Of a stretch of 31,259 nucleotides of DNA, positions 23,558 to 31,259 are shown in pieces; position 1 is the stretch's first letter, and the number at the start of each line of letters is the position of its first letter. A model generated the notes under the pieces. It was not told where the DNA came from. It did not search any database and was given only the letters and a program-made list of their open reading frames with translations. Source of the DNA: an uncultured Collinsella sp. (GTDB lineage: Bacteria; Actinomycetota; Coriobacteriia; Coriobacteriales; Coriobacteriaceae); the NCBI GenBank assembly GCA_900544115.1, contig UQTW01000028.1, positions 1 to 31,259 on the forward strand, given 5' to 3'. Position numbers and translations under genes: made by a program.

Positions 23558-24853
23558 TTATTTAGCGCCCTGCATGACCTCGTCGAGGGTAACGCTGACG
23601 GCATGCTGCGTCGGGACCCAGTCGACCTTCAGGAACAACGCAGCCACCGTAATGGGGATATAGCTGAACATAAAGATCGGGAAGGTAAACAGGTTGGTCA
23701 CCAGGCGCCACTTTTGCGCGCAATGGATGTGCTTGTACTCGAAGATAGTCGTGAGCAGCGCCAGGATAAAGAAGGTCTGATACATCATGACGAAGGTCAT
23801 GATGAGCGAAGCGGCACACGCCTGCATCTCGACCTCGGTAGCTAAGAAGCCGTGGGAAAGACCGCCAACAATGAGGAACGTCGCATTGGCAAGCATCGAA
23901 ATCAGCGATAGCAGCATACCCGGTGCGATTGTCATGAACATGTCGTAGGCAGCGAAGCGATGATAGCGGAAGGTTGACTTGACCAGATGCTTACCGTAGG
24001 TAAAGAAGACCTGGTAGAAGCCCTTGGTCCAACGCATACGCTGTTTCCAAGAAGCCTTAAACGTCACAGGCTGCTCGTCAAAGAACTCAGCCGGCGCATA
24101 GCCAATACGAATGCCGTGAATGGCACAGAACGTCGTGAACTGAATATCCTCGGTCAGCGTGTGGAACTGCCAGCCGTGCATGCCCTCGATAACACTGGCT
24201 GAGATGAGGTAGCCCGAACCCGAGACAGCACAGGACGTCTTGCAGATGTTGCGCGCGTTGTTGAGGAAACGCGCCTCGCGCAGATACCAAGTGGCATTCG
24301 CTGCCGAGATCCACGAGCTTCCGAAGTTCTTGGAGTTACGATAGCTCGTGACCACATGGAAGCCCTGGTCAAAGGCATCATTCATCTTGGACACATAATC
24401 GCGGGCGATAACATTATCGGCATCGAAGATAAAGTAACCTTCAAAGGTGTCGGGATACTCGTTAAGGATACGGTCGAAACCAAAGTCCATGACCCAACTC
24501 TTGCCTTTACGGGCCAGGTCATTGCGCTCGTACACAATGGCGCCCGCCTCGCGCGCGAGCTGCGCCGTGTTGTCGGTGCAAGCATCGGCGACGACAAAGA
24601 CCTCGATAAGCTCTGAAGGATAATCCTGGTCCTTGATGGAGCGAACGAGGTTGGCAATCACGGCCTCCTCGTTATGCGCCGCGATAAAGAAGGCATAGCG
24701 GTGCAGCTTTTTGGCCTTGGGAGGCGCGACCTCGCCGCGGAAAGCACCGATGACAAAGAAGACCACCTGGTACAAGAAGCAGACCGTGAGCAGCGTGACG
24801 ACAATCTGGTTGAAGATCACGATGGGTGTGTTGGTTTGTAAAAAGGCGAGCAT
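23558..24853 (-). CDS. Membrane family-2 glycosyltransferase
   Basis: 431 aa. The N-terminal span (about 10-37) precedes a GT-A catalytic domain: IAAHNEE at 58-63, DADN at 144-147 (nucleotide-sugar metal site), LTEDIQ at 233-238 (catalytic base region) and QRMRW at 271-275. The QxxRW motif marks processive or cellulose/hyaluronan-synthase-like GT2 enzymes. At least four more spans follow (about 300-410). It probably makes a surface polysaccharide; the sugar is unknown, and there is no export or modification neighbour. GGGAGC precedes the ATG. It stands alone between rluD and the prepilin peptidase with a terminator of its own. Confidence 0.9.
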   Translation of the reverse strand: MLAFLQTNTPIVIFNQIVVTLLTVCFLYQVVFFVIGAFRGEVAPPKAKKLHRYAFFIAAHNEEAVIANLVRSIKDQDYPSELIEVFVVADACTDNTAQLAREAGAIVYERNDLARKGKSWVMDFGFDRILNEYPDTFEGYFIFDADNVIARDYVSKMNDAFDQGFHVVTSYRNSKNFGSSWISAANATWYLREARFLNNARNICKTSCAVSGSGYLISASVIEGMHGWQFHTLTEDIQFTTFCAIHGIRIGYAPAEFFDEQPVTFKASWKQRMRWTKGFYQVFFTYGKHLVKSTFRYHRFAAYDMFMTIAPGMLLSLISMLANATFLIVGGLSHGFLATEVEMQACAASLIMTFVMMYQTFFILALLTTIFEYKHIHCAQKWRLVTNLFTFPIFMFSYIPITVAALFLKVDWVPTQHAVSVTLDEVMQGAK

Positions 24854-24935
24854 GCAGGCTCCCAGGAACGTGTTACGTAAACAATCGTATATCTTACCGC
24901 AGGCTTACCGAGTTCAAGAAACCACCTAATACTGG

Positions 24936-25949
24936 CTAGGCTTCGAGCAGGCCGAGCTGCGGTACGATTTCGTCGCCGGCAGCAGTGCGACCAAGCGAAC
25001 GCGGGGCTAAGTCGTCGAGGACGGCGGCGAGATCCCACGGCAGCTCGTCGCGGCACTCAATGCGCTCTCCCGTCACGGGATGATCGAACGCCACGCGCCA
25101 GGAATGGAGGAATTGCCTGGTCAGACCCTGATCGGCACGCGCATCGCACTTACCGTAGAGCGGATCGCCCACGCAGGCGTGGTTGATATGGCGCATGTGC
25201 ACGCGAATCTGATGCGTGCGACCGGTAAACAGGTGACACTCAACGAGTGTGTAGCCGTCATCAAAGCGCGTGGAATCAAAGCGCTCAAGGACCTTAAAGG
25301 TCGTGATGGCCTGGCGCGCAAAAGGATCATCGGAAACCGCCATCTTGACACGGTCACGTGTAGAACGGGCAATGCCGGTGTTAACGGTGCCCTCATCCAT
25401 GGCGATATGACCGTGAACGAGCGTAATGTAGCGGCGGTCGAGCGTGCGCGTACGGATAAGATTTTGGAGCGCGCGCTGGGTGTCGTCGTCCTTTGCCGCA
25501 AGCATAAGACCCGAGGTATCGCGATCCAAACGATGTACGATACCGGGGCGGTCCTCGCCCTGCACGGTGCCCAGATGGTCGATGCCGCAGTGGTAGACCA
25601 GGGCGTTCGCAAGCGTACCGCTCTCGTGGCCGTGAGCAGGATGGCACACCAGGCCGCGCTGCTTGGAGAGCACGATGAGGTAGTCGTCCTCATAGCGAAT
25701 GTCGAGCGGGATGGCCTCGGGAATCACGTCGGTGGGATCGTGCGGCTCGGGCAAATCAACCGAAATACGGTCACCGGCTCGCACGGCGTACTTTTTGGAC
25801 AGGCAGGTCTCGCCATTGACCACTACGGCCCCGCCCTCAATCAGATGTGCGCAGGCAGAGCGCGTAGGGCAGCCGTCATTGGCGCCCAGATAGGCGTCAA
25901 GACGCTGACCAGCGGCATCGTCGGCAACAAGGATATGGATGTCGGCCAT
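24936..25949 (-). CDS. rluD: RluA/RluD family pseudouridine synthase
   Basis: 337 aa. It converts uridine to pseudouridine in 23S rRNA, probably in helix 69. The N-terminus is an S4 RNA-binding domain (GQRLDAYLGAN onward, about 13-75). The catalytic domain has HRLDRDTSGLMLAAK, with the catalytic Asp in HRLDRDT, and GRTHQIRVHMRHI. The ATG shares 1 nt with the lspA stop, so the two genes form a pair (lspA-rluD), a conserved order. The symbol reflects the family and context; RluA or RluC specificity cannot be excluded. Confidence 0.93.
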   Translation of the reverse strand: MADIHILVADDAAGQRLDAYLGANDGCPTRSACAHLIEGGAVVVNGETCLSKKYAVRAGDRISVDLPEPHDPTDVIPEAIPLDIRYEDDYLIVLSKQRGLVCHPAHGHESGTLANALVYHCGIDHLGTVQGEDRPGIVHRLDRDTSGLMLAAKDDDTQRALQNLIRTRTLDRRYITLVHGHIAMDEGTVNTGIARSTRDRVKMAVSDDPFARQAITTFKVLERFDSTRFDDGYTLVECHLFTGRTHQIRVHMRHINHACVGDPLYGKCDARADQGLTRQFLHSWRVAFDHPVTGERIECRDELPWDLAAVLDDLAPRSLGRTAAGDEIVPQLGLLEA

Positions 25950-26530
25950 TAGCGCTCAGTCCTTTCGCGAATCTTGCGGGCACGCTCCCCACGTTGTTTA
26001 GCCTTGCGCTTGGCGCGGGCCTCGTCACGGGCGTTAAGCTCGGCGGTCGCATCGACCTCACGAGCCGCGGGGCTCAAGAACATGTAACCGAAGAGCGCCA
26101 GCACCACACCGACCGTAATGCCGATATCGGCCACATTGAAGACGGGGAAGTCGATGAAGGTGGTGGCAATAAAATCGGTCACGAAGCCAAAGGCCAAACG
26201 ATCGATAGCGTTGCCGATAGCACCGCCCGCAACCATCGCCATGCCCACAACCTCAAGATGGGCGAGCTGGGGTGCACGAACGAGGTACACGGCAATAGCG
26301 ATAATGACCGCCAACGCCAGCACGGCAAACGCGATGCCATGCCCCTCGCCCATGCTAAAGGCAGCACCGATATTGCGGACAAACATAAAGTCGATAACAC
26401 CGGGGATGACGGTCACATGCAAGGCGTCGCCCACGGCACGAACCGCGAGCTTAGTAAGCTGGTCAACAAGCAGCACAACCAGCGCCACCCCACCAGCAAC
26501 ACCCAACCGCCAACGCAAAGGCGGCGTCAT
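25949..26530 (-). CDS. lspA: Lipoprotein signal peptidase (signal peptidase II)
   Basis: 193 aa integral membrane aspartyl protease that removes signal peptides from diacylated prolipoproteins. Four hydrophobic spans can be seen. Family boxes: VDQLTK, FVRNIGAAFSM, GGAIGNAIDR (catalytic Asp) and FPVFNVADIG (second catalytic Asp). After the last span comes a highly charged tail of about 40 residues rich in Arg, Lys and Glu, longer than in E. coli LspA and probably cytoplasmic. I chose the ATG at 26530. It overlaps rluD by 1 nt. Confidence 0.95.
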   Translation of the reverse strand: MTPPLRWRLGVAGGVALVVLLVDQLTKLAVRAVGDALHVTVIPGVIDFMFVRNIGAAFSMGEGHGIAFAVLALAVIIAIAVYLVRAPQLAHLEVVGMAMVAGGAIGNAIDRLAFGFVTDFIATTFIDFPVFNVADIGITVGVVLALFGYMFLSPAAREVDATAELNARDEARAKRKAKQRGERARKIRERTER

Positions 26531-26665
26531 ATCCGCACCACGACCCAAAGAAATCCCCTACCCTCAGATAATCAAATTCTATTTAACGCAGATAACCATC
26601 TTATATTGCCACACGCAGAGCGCACGACACATTCGCTAACGTCAGATAAATAACCAGCATAAAAG

Positions 26666-26698
26666 AAAGCGGCATTCCGGATAACGGAATGTCGCTTT
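26666..26698 (-). terminator. Intrinsic terminator of ileS
   Basis: A 14-bp stem with one G-T pair (arms 26666-26679 and 26685-26698) and a 5-nt loop GATAA. On the minus strand it continues into CTTTCTTTT. It lies 70 nt past the ileS stop and separates ileS from lspA. The stretch 26531-26768 is AT-richer and holds only this and possible lspA promoter boxes (TAGAAT, TATAAG on the minus strand). Confidence 0.8.
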
Positions 26699-26768
26699 TC
26701 TTCAGCGGAGCAAATGGGCCGAAGGCGCCTAAATTCTCCCTATAACTAAAATGCCGAGTTACCGTGCC

Positions 26769-29570
26769 TTAAAGGGCATTCGCGCAGCGCTTGCAAATGT
26801 GAGCGTGGCCGTTGTACTCGCCGACGGTGGTGCGGTAGTTCCAGCAACGGTCGCAGCACTCGCCCTCGGCTGCATCGATGGCAACAGAAAGCTCCTCGCC
26901 CTGGGTAAGCTCAACATCGGAGACGATGTAGAACTCGGCCAGGTCGACGGCCTTGTCGCCGGTCAGCAGCGCATACATTTCGGCAGGAACGACCGCCTTG
27001 ACGCGGACCTGCTGGCTCTTGGTGAAGGTGCCGGCGGAGCGGGCATCCTCAAGGGCCTTGGTCACGACGCTGCGGAGCTCGAGTGAAGCCTCGAGCACGC
27101 CCTCAAACTCGTTGGCCTCGTCGACCGTGATGGGCGACTTGTACCAATCGAGCAGCGCGGCGTACTTCTGGTGATCGACGCAGCCGGCGGGCGCATAGGC
27201 CATGGCCTCGTCGACCGTGTAGGACAAGATCGGCTGCAGGTCGCGCATGAGCATCGAGAAGAGCTCGGCCAGCACGGTCTGGGCGCTGCGACGCTCGAGC
27301 GAACCGGGCTTCTCACAGTACAGACGGTCCTTCAGGGCGTCGAGATACACGTTGGAGAGCTCGGTAACCACAAAGTCGTAAAGCGCACGGTAGGCGCGCG
27401 GGAACTCGTAGCTGGCGTAGGCGTCGTCAACCTCGGCCTGGACCTGGGTCAGGCGAGCAACCATGAGCTTGTCGAGCGGCAGCAGGTCGGCAAAGGCGAC
27501 GCCGTCGGTCTCGGGCACAAACTGACCCTCGAGCTCGGAGAGCAGGAAGCGCAGCGTGTTGCGGAAACGACGGTAGGCATCGGACGTACGAGCGAGAATC
27601 TCGTGGTCGATGGAGACGTCGGAGCTGGTATCGACGGAGGCGACCCACAGACGGATGATGTCGGCACCCATCTCGTCACAGACCTTGTTGGGGTCGATGA
27701 CGTTGCCGAGTGACTTAGACATCTTACGGCCCTGGCCGTCGAGGGTGAAGCCCTGCGAGACGACCGCCTTGTACGGAGCGTGGCCGTTGGCGCCCACCGA
27801 GGTGAGCAGTGAGCTCTGGAACCAACCGCGGTGCTGGTCAGAGCCCTCGAGGTAGACGTCCGCCGGGTACTCCAGCTCGGGACGGTACTCGCAGACGGCC
27901 TTCCAAGACACGCCGGAGTCCCACCACACGTCAAGGATGTCCTTATCAGCCTTGAGGTGATGGCCACCGCACTTGGGGCAGACGCAGGCCTCGCCCAGAT
28001 AGCTCTCAGGAGCATCGGTAAACCAGGCGTCGGAGCCCTTCTCGTGGAAGAGTTTGATGACGGCGTCGAGCGTGGCGTCGTTCATGACCTTCTCGCCGCA
28101 GTCGGCGCAGGTGTAGCTGGGGATAGGCACACCCCAGTTGCGCTGACGGCTGATGCACCAGTCGGGACGCTGCTCGACCATGGCGCCAATGCGGTTGGCG
28201 GCGTGGGCCGGATACCACTTGACGTTCTCGCGGACCTCTTTGCCAGCCTGCTCGCGCAAGCCGGTCTTGTCCATCGAGACAAACCACTGGTCGGTAGCAC
28301 GGAAGAGCACCGGGTGCTTGCAGCGCCAGCAGTGCGGATAGCTGTGCGTGATCTTCTTCTCGAGGACCAGGGTGCCGCGCTCGCGCAGGAACTCGATGAT
28401 GTGCGGATTGGCCTCATCGGTGTCCATGCCGCTGAAGGGACCGCCGGTGCCAAACTCCTCACCGGTGTAGAACTTGCCGTCGTCATCGACCGGCATGCAG
28501 ATGTCGGTGATGCCCTCCTTGAGGCAGGCGAAGTAGTCGTCGACGCCGTGGCCGGGCGAGTTGTGGACGATACCGGTACCGTCGTCGACGCCGACGTAAT
28601 CGGCCAGCAGCGCCACGCCCTCGACGCCGTCAAAGATCGGCTGCTTGTAGTGGATGTGGTGGAAGGTCTCGGCGGGAACCACGTAGGGCTTGCCGTCGAC
28701 CATGACCGGGGTGTACTCCCAGCCAAACTCCTCGCAGCACTTGGGAGCAAGGTCCTCGAGCATGACCTCGGCGCGGCCGTCGTGCTCAACGGCGACATAG
28801 GCGGCGCCGGGCTTAAGGGAAACGGCCTGGTCGGAGGGGATGGTCCACGGGGTAGTCGTCCAGATGATGAAGTCGACCGGGCCGTCGAAGTTCTCGAGGT
28901 CGGCGGGCTTGGAGGTCATCTCAAAGCGCACGAAGATGGAAGGGCTCGTCTCGTCGGAGTACTCGATCTCGGCCTCGGCGAGTGCGGTGTGACAGTGCTT
29001 GCACCAGTGAACCGGCTTGTGGCCGCGATAGATCATGCCCTTATCGAACATGGCCTTGAAGACCTCGATGTCGGCGGCGTCATGCTGGTGATAGAGCGTC
29101 AGATAGGGGTTGTCCCAGTCGCCGAGCACGCCCAGGCGACGGAAGCCGGCCTTCTGCAGCTCGATGTTCTCGACAGCGAACTTGTTGCAGAGCTCGCGGA
29201 TCTTAGCCGTGGAGGTCTGGTTGAACTTCTCGGTGCCGAGCTTCTCCTCGACCTTGTGCTCAATCGGCTGACCGTGGCAGTCCCAACCGGGGACATAGGG
29301 AACCTCATAGCCCTGCATCATCCAGTAACGGTTGATCATGTCCTTGGAGATCTTGTTCATGGCGTGGCCGATGTGGATCGGGCCGTTGGCGTACGGAGGG
29401 CCGTCGTGCAGCACGAACTTCTTGTGACCCTCGTTCTTCTTCAGAACCTGCTCGTAGACCTTGTTGTCCTGCCAGTCCTTGAGTCGCTTGGGCTCGGACT
29501 TGGAAAGACCGGCACGCATGGGAAAACCGGTCTTGGGCAGATTCATCGTCTGCTTGTACTCGTTTGCCAC
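26769..29570 (-). CDS. ileS: Isoleucyl-tRNA synthetase
   Basis: 933 aa class I aminoacyl-tRNA synthetase, normal bacterial length. HIGH motif at 66-69 (PIHIGHAMNK), KMSKS at 616-620, a CP1 editing domain between them, and a C-terminal zinc cluster with CCDRCWNY and CKRC. The start is a GTG at 29570, with AAAGGGG about 5 nt upstream; an ATG 8 codons in (29546) is the alternative. Its leader is a T-box riboswitch that ends in an intrinsic terminator, so expression should rise when uncharged tRNA-Ile accumulates. Confidence 0.98.
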   Translation of the reverse strand: MANEYKQTMNLPKTGFPMRAGLSKSEPKRLKDWQDNKVYEQVLKKNEGHKKFVLHDGPPYANGPIHIGHAMNKISKDMINRYWMMQGYEVPYVPGWDCHGQPIEHKVEEKLGTEKFNQTSTAKIRELCNKFAVENIELQKAGFRRLGVLGDWDNPYLTLYHQHDAADIEVFKAMFDKGMIYRGHKPVHWCKHCHTALAEAEIEYSDETSPSIFVRFEMTSKPADLENFDGPVDFIIWTTTPWTIPSDQAVSLKPGAAYVAVEHDGRAEVMLEDLAPKCCEEFGWEYTPVMVDGKPYVVPAETFHHIHYKQPIFDGVEGVALLADYVGVDDGTGIVHNSPGHGVDDYFACLKEGITDICMPVDDDGKFYTGEEFGTGGPFSGMDTDEANPHIIEFLRERGTLVLEKKITHSYPHCWRCKHPVLFRATDQWFVSMDKTGLREQAGKEVRENVKWYPAHAANRIGAMVEQRPDWCISRQRNWGVPIPSYTCADCGEKVMNDATLDAVIKLFHEKGSDAWFTDAPESYLGEACVCPKCGGHHLKADKDILDVWWDSGVSWKAVCEYRPELEYPADVYLEGSDQHRGWFQSSLLTSVGANGHAPYKAVVSQGFTLDGQGRKMSKSLGNVIDPNKVCDEMGADIIRLWVASVDTSSDVSIDHEILARTSDAYRRFRNTLRFLLSELEGQFVPETDGVAFADLLPLDKLMVARLTQVQAEVDDAYASYEFPRAYRALYDFVVTELSNVYLDALKDRLYCEKPGSLERRSAQTVLAELFSMLMRDLQPILSYTVDEAMAYAPAGCVDHQKYAALLDWYKSPITVDEANEFEGVLEASLELRSVVTKALEDARSAGTFTKSQQVRVKAVVPAEMYALLTGDKAVDLAEFYIVSDVELTQGEELSVAIDAAEGECCDRCWNYRTTVGEYNGHAHICKRCANAL

Positions 29571-29613
29571 GGTACCCCTTTCTTGTCATGGGCGCGCACG
29601 CCCTCTGGGCACC

Positions 29614-29909
29614 AAAAAAGCGCCCGTCCCTACAAGCTGGGACGAAGCGCCACAAACGGGCTGCACGCCCGCAAAAGCTCTTCGCTTAACCACCCAGCTT
29701 AGATGCCCTCGCCCGCGTATTCGCGCGCTCGCATCCGTTACTCGGCTGGTCTGTATCGACGACCATCTCGGCGATGTCTACTAAGACGAACCTACGCGGC
29801 ACGTCCGTTGGGACCGCAGCTCCGGGGTGATTTTCATCGGTCGCATGCACGGGTTCTCAGCGCTCCCCGCTCTCTGTAGCATGCGGACGGCCGACTACTC
29901 GTCCCCATC
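29614..29909 (-). promoter_or_regulatory. T-box riboswitch of ileS (transcriptional)
   Basis: On the minus strand all T-box parts are visible. Stem I: GGGG (29906-29903) pairs with CCCC (29827-29824); GAGTA lies in the specifier loop opposite ATC (29831-29829), an Ile codon followed by A; GTCGG pairs with CCGAT above it; then CGCATGC with GCATGCG, AGAGAG and a CGGG/CCCG tip. Antiterminator: AAGCTGGG (29700-29693) pairs with CCCAGCTT (29641-29634) and AAGCG (29687-29683) with CGCTT (29649-29645), leaving TGGT (29692-29689) to meet the ACCA end of tRNA. The competing terminator uses GTCCC inside the same strand (29650-29620) and ends in TTTTTT (29619-29614). Confidence 0.92.
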
Positions 29910-29913
29910 AACG

Positions 29914-29941
29914 CTTATGCGCTGTATGGTAACACGGTCAA
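29914..29941 (-). promoter_or_regulatory. Promoter of the ileS T-box leader
   Basis: On the minus strand TTGACC (29941-29936) and CATAAG (29919-29914) are separated by 16 nt. The predicted start near 29907 coincides with the first bases of T-box Stem I, which supports it. The leader and promoter together explain most of the 485-nt gap between ileS and the dehydrogenase. Confidence 0.6.
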
Positions 29942-30055
29942 CGCCGGCGAAAAACCCTCAACATCGGTTTCATACTTTAGAAACTTCTCGCGATCGCAAG
30001 CACTCACTTGGAGCAAAATACCTGTAAGCACTTTATCGAACGAAAGAAGATTGCT

Positions 30056-31138
30056 ATGCGCACGATCGGAATGAGCGACTATACCGTTGGCGAAGACTGC
30101 TTTGACGAGCTGCACGGCGCGTTGGCCGAGTACGGAGCAACCAAGGTCGCCATCATTGGTGGTAAACGAGCACTGGCCGCAGCACTTCCCGGTATCGAAG
30201 CTGCGCTGGCAGGTACCGACGTCGAGATTCTGGAGACGCGCGTCTACGGCACCAACAGTACGCGCGCAAATATCGCCAAGGTCGTAAACTCCCCTGCCTG
30301 CCAGGAAGCTGACGTGCTTATCGCATGCGGCGGCGGCAAGGCGCTCGACACCGTGAAGACCGCAGCTATCGAGCTCAAGAAGATTGTCTTTACGGTACCG
30401 ACGATCTGCTCCAACTGCTCGGCCGCGACCGCCATTGCCGTTGTCTACAACGACGACGGCTCGCTCGAGGGCTATTCGTACCCAAACCGCCCCGCGCACA
30501 TCTTCATCAACCCCAAGATCATCGCCGAGGCTCCGGCGGAGTACTTCTGGGCGGGCGTGGGCGATGCCCTGTCCAAGCAGCCCGAGGTCGAGTACGCCAC
30601 GAGCGCCGGCAACCTGGAGCACACCGCCGGACTTGGCCTGGCACTCGCCCACACCTGCTCCGAGCCGCTGTTTACCTATGGCGTGCAGGGTCTAGAGGAC
30701 GTGCGCCAGGACCTGTCGAGCGAGGCCGTCAAGCAGATCGCGCTCGACATCGTGGTCAACACGGGCTATGTCTCGAACCTGACCAACCAAAACGATTACT
30801 ACTACAACTCGAGCGTGGCGCATGCGTTCTACAACGCCACGTGCAGCATCCCGCGCGAGGGCTCCTACCTGCACGGCGAGGTCGTGAGCCTGGGCGTGCT
30901 CGTGCTGTTTGCCTATACGGGCGATACCGAGAACCTTGAGCGCTACGCCGCCTTTAACAAGCAGATGGGGCTGCCCGTGACGCTTGAGCAGGTCGGCCTT
31001 TCCGAGGCCGATATCCCTGCCCTGTGCGAGTTCGCACACGCCACCAACGAGTGGAAGCAAGGCAATCCCGAGCCTTTCACCGACGAAAAGTTCGCCGCCG
31101 CCATCAAGGCCGCCAACGCCTACGGCCACACGCTCTAG
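30056..31138 (+). CDS. Iron-containing alcohol dehydrogenase / glycerol dehydrogenase-like protein
   Basis: 360 aa NAD(P)-dependent polyol or alcohol dehydrogenase of the DHQS/Fe-ADH superfamily. The nucleotide loop is ACGGGKALDTVK, with VPTICSNCSAAT after it. Likely metal ligands are in order: Asp in AGVGDALSK, His in SVAHAFYN and His in YLHGEVVSLG, the spacing of GldA. The ATG at 30056 begins the family sequence (MRTIGMSDYTVG) and has GAAAGAAG upstream. It stands alone, divergent from ileS, with no pathway neighbours, so the substrate is not set; glycerol is the family's best known. Both His are present, unlike the related aroB-like gene at 10032. Confidence 0.9.
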   Translation: MRTIGMSDYTVGEDCFDELHGALAEYGATKVAIIGGKRALAAALPGIEAALAGTDVEILETRVYGTNSTRANIAKVVNSPACQEADVLIACGGGKALDTVKTAAIELKKIVFTVPTICSNCSAATAIAVVYNDDGSLEGYSYPNRPAHIFINPKIIAEAPAEYFWAGVGDALSKQPEVEYATSAGNLEHTAGLGLALAHTCSEPLFTYGVQGLEDVRQDLSSEAVKQIALDIVVNTGYVSNLTNQNDYYYNSSVAHAFYNATCSIPREGSYLHGEVVSLGVLVLFAYTGDTENLERYAAFNKQMGLPVTLEQVGLSEADIPALCEFAHATNEWKQGNPEPFTDEKFAAAIKAANAYGHTL

Positions 31139-31147
31139 CTCTAGGCC

Positions 31148-31188
31148 AAAACCGCCACAAAGGGGACAGGCACCTTTGTGGTGGTTTT
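31148..31188 (+). terminator. Palindromic repeat, second copy, after the dehydrogenase
   Basis: AAAACCGCCACAAAGG (31148-31163) pairs with CCTTTGTGGTGGTTTT (31173-31188) over 16 bp with one G-T pair, around a 9-nt loop. It begins 9 nt after the stop codon and has the same 41-nt sequence, bar three bases, as the reverse complement of 23509-23549. Confidence 0.75.
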
Positions 31189-31210
31189 ATATTGCTCCAG
31201 TATTCAGTTC

Positions 31211-31257
31211 GTACTCGAACCCGATTCTTTACGAGAAAGGGTTCGGGTACGTTTTTT
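31211..31257 (+). terminator. Strong rho-independent terminator
   Basis: GTACTCGAACCC (31211-31222) pairs with GGGTTCGGGTAC (31239-31250), 12 bp with one T-G pair, followed by GTTTTTT (31251-31257). This is the second terminator behind the dehydrogenase gene and looks like the original one. Confidence 0.85.
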
Positions 31258-31259
31258 GT

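Noticed and set aside
27831..29702. Plus-strand open frame of 623 codons
   Set aside because: Antisense shadow of ileS and its T-box leader, rich in Val, Leu and Asp with no domain.
1..31259. CRISPR array, prophage, insertion sequence or defence island
   Set aside because: No spaced direct repeats, transposase, integrase or phage-like protein is found; almost all genes are core functions.

Overview
The window is 31.3 kb of GC-rich bacterial chromosome, densely coding and strongly biased to the minus strand. Twenty-four of the 27 genes I can support are on the minus strand; a regulator, a small membrane ORF and a dehydrogenase are on the plus strand. Gene content (efp-asp23-nusB-xseB-tlyA-nadK-recN; alaS-ruvX-mltG-yqeG-aroK-aroB-like; a SigB/SigF-type sigma factor; lspA-rluD; ileS behind a T-box), base composition and the repeat families suggest a Coriobacteriia-type actinobacterium, most likely Collinsella or a close relative. 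That assignment is inference from protein and gene-order recognition, not from a database search. I see no rRNA, tRNA, CRISPR array, insertion sequence or prophage.

Layout, left to right. 1-318: no gene, but hairpins, a 27-nt-period direct repeat and the terminator of the PTS gene. 319-3451: a fructose-family PTS IIB-IIC-IIA permease divergent from an RpiR-type regulator, with a cluster of palindromes between them. 3512-8608: a tight minus-strand housekeeping operon reading efp, asp23-like, nusB, xseB, tlyA, nadK, recN. 8769-9899: an M24 Xaa-Pro peptidase with a long hairpin upstream. 10032-16667: alaS, ruvX, mltG, yqeG, aroK and a 3-dehydroquinate-synthase-like gene, mostly touching or overlapping. 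16864-17103: a small AT-richer membrane ORF on the opposite strand. 17110-20269: a four-gene operon reading DUF948 protein, degenerate anti-sigma-like protein, SigB/SigF-type sigma factor, AI-2E-type permease. 20365-23476: prepilin peptidase, dGTPase-like protein, RarA. 23558-24853: a membrane glycosyltransferase. 24936-26530: lspA and rluD. 26769-29909: ileS with a complete T-box leader. 30056-31138: an iron-containing alcohol dehydrogenase-like gene followed by two stacked terminators.

Most of this is core biology: translation (alaS, ileS, efp), rRNA modification (tlyA, rluD), transcription (nusB, sigma), DNA repair (recN, ruvX, rarA, xseB) and envelope work (mltG, lspA, glycosyltransferase). 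The least ordinary items are an aroB-position protein that has lost every metal ligand of dehydroquinate synthase, a stress-sigma operon whose anti-sigma-like protein lacks the ATP-binding boxes, a transcription-terminating ileS T-box, a 41-nt palindrome found in two copies as a terminator, and a low-GC membrane ORF sitting between a gene and its terminator.
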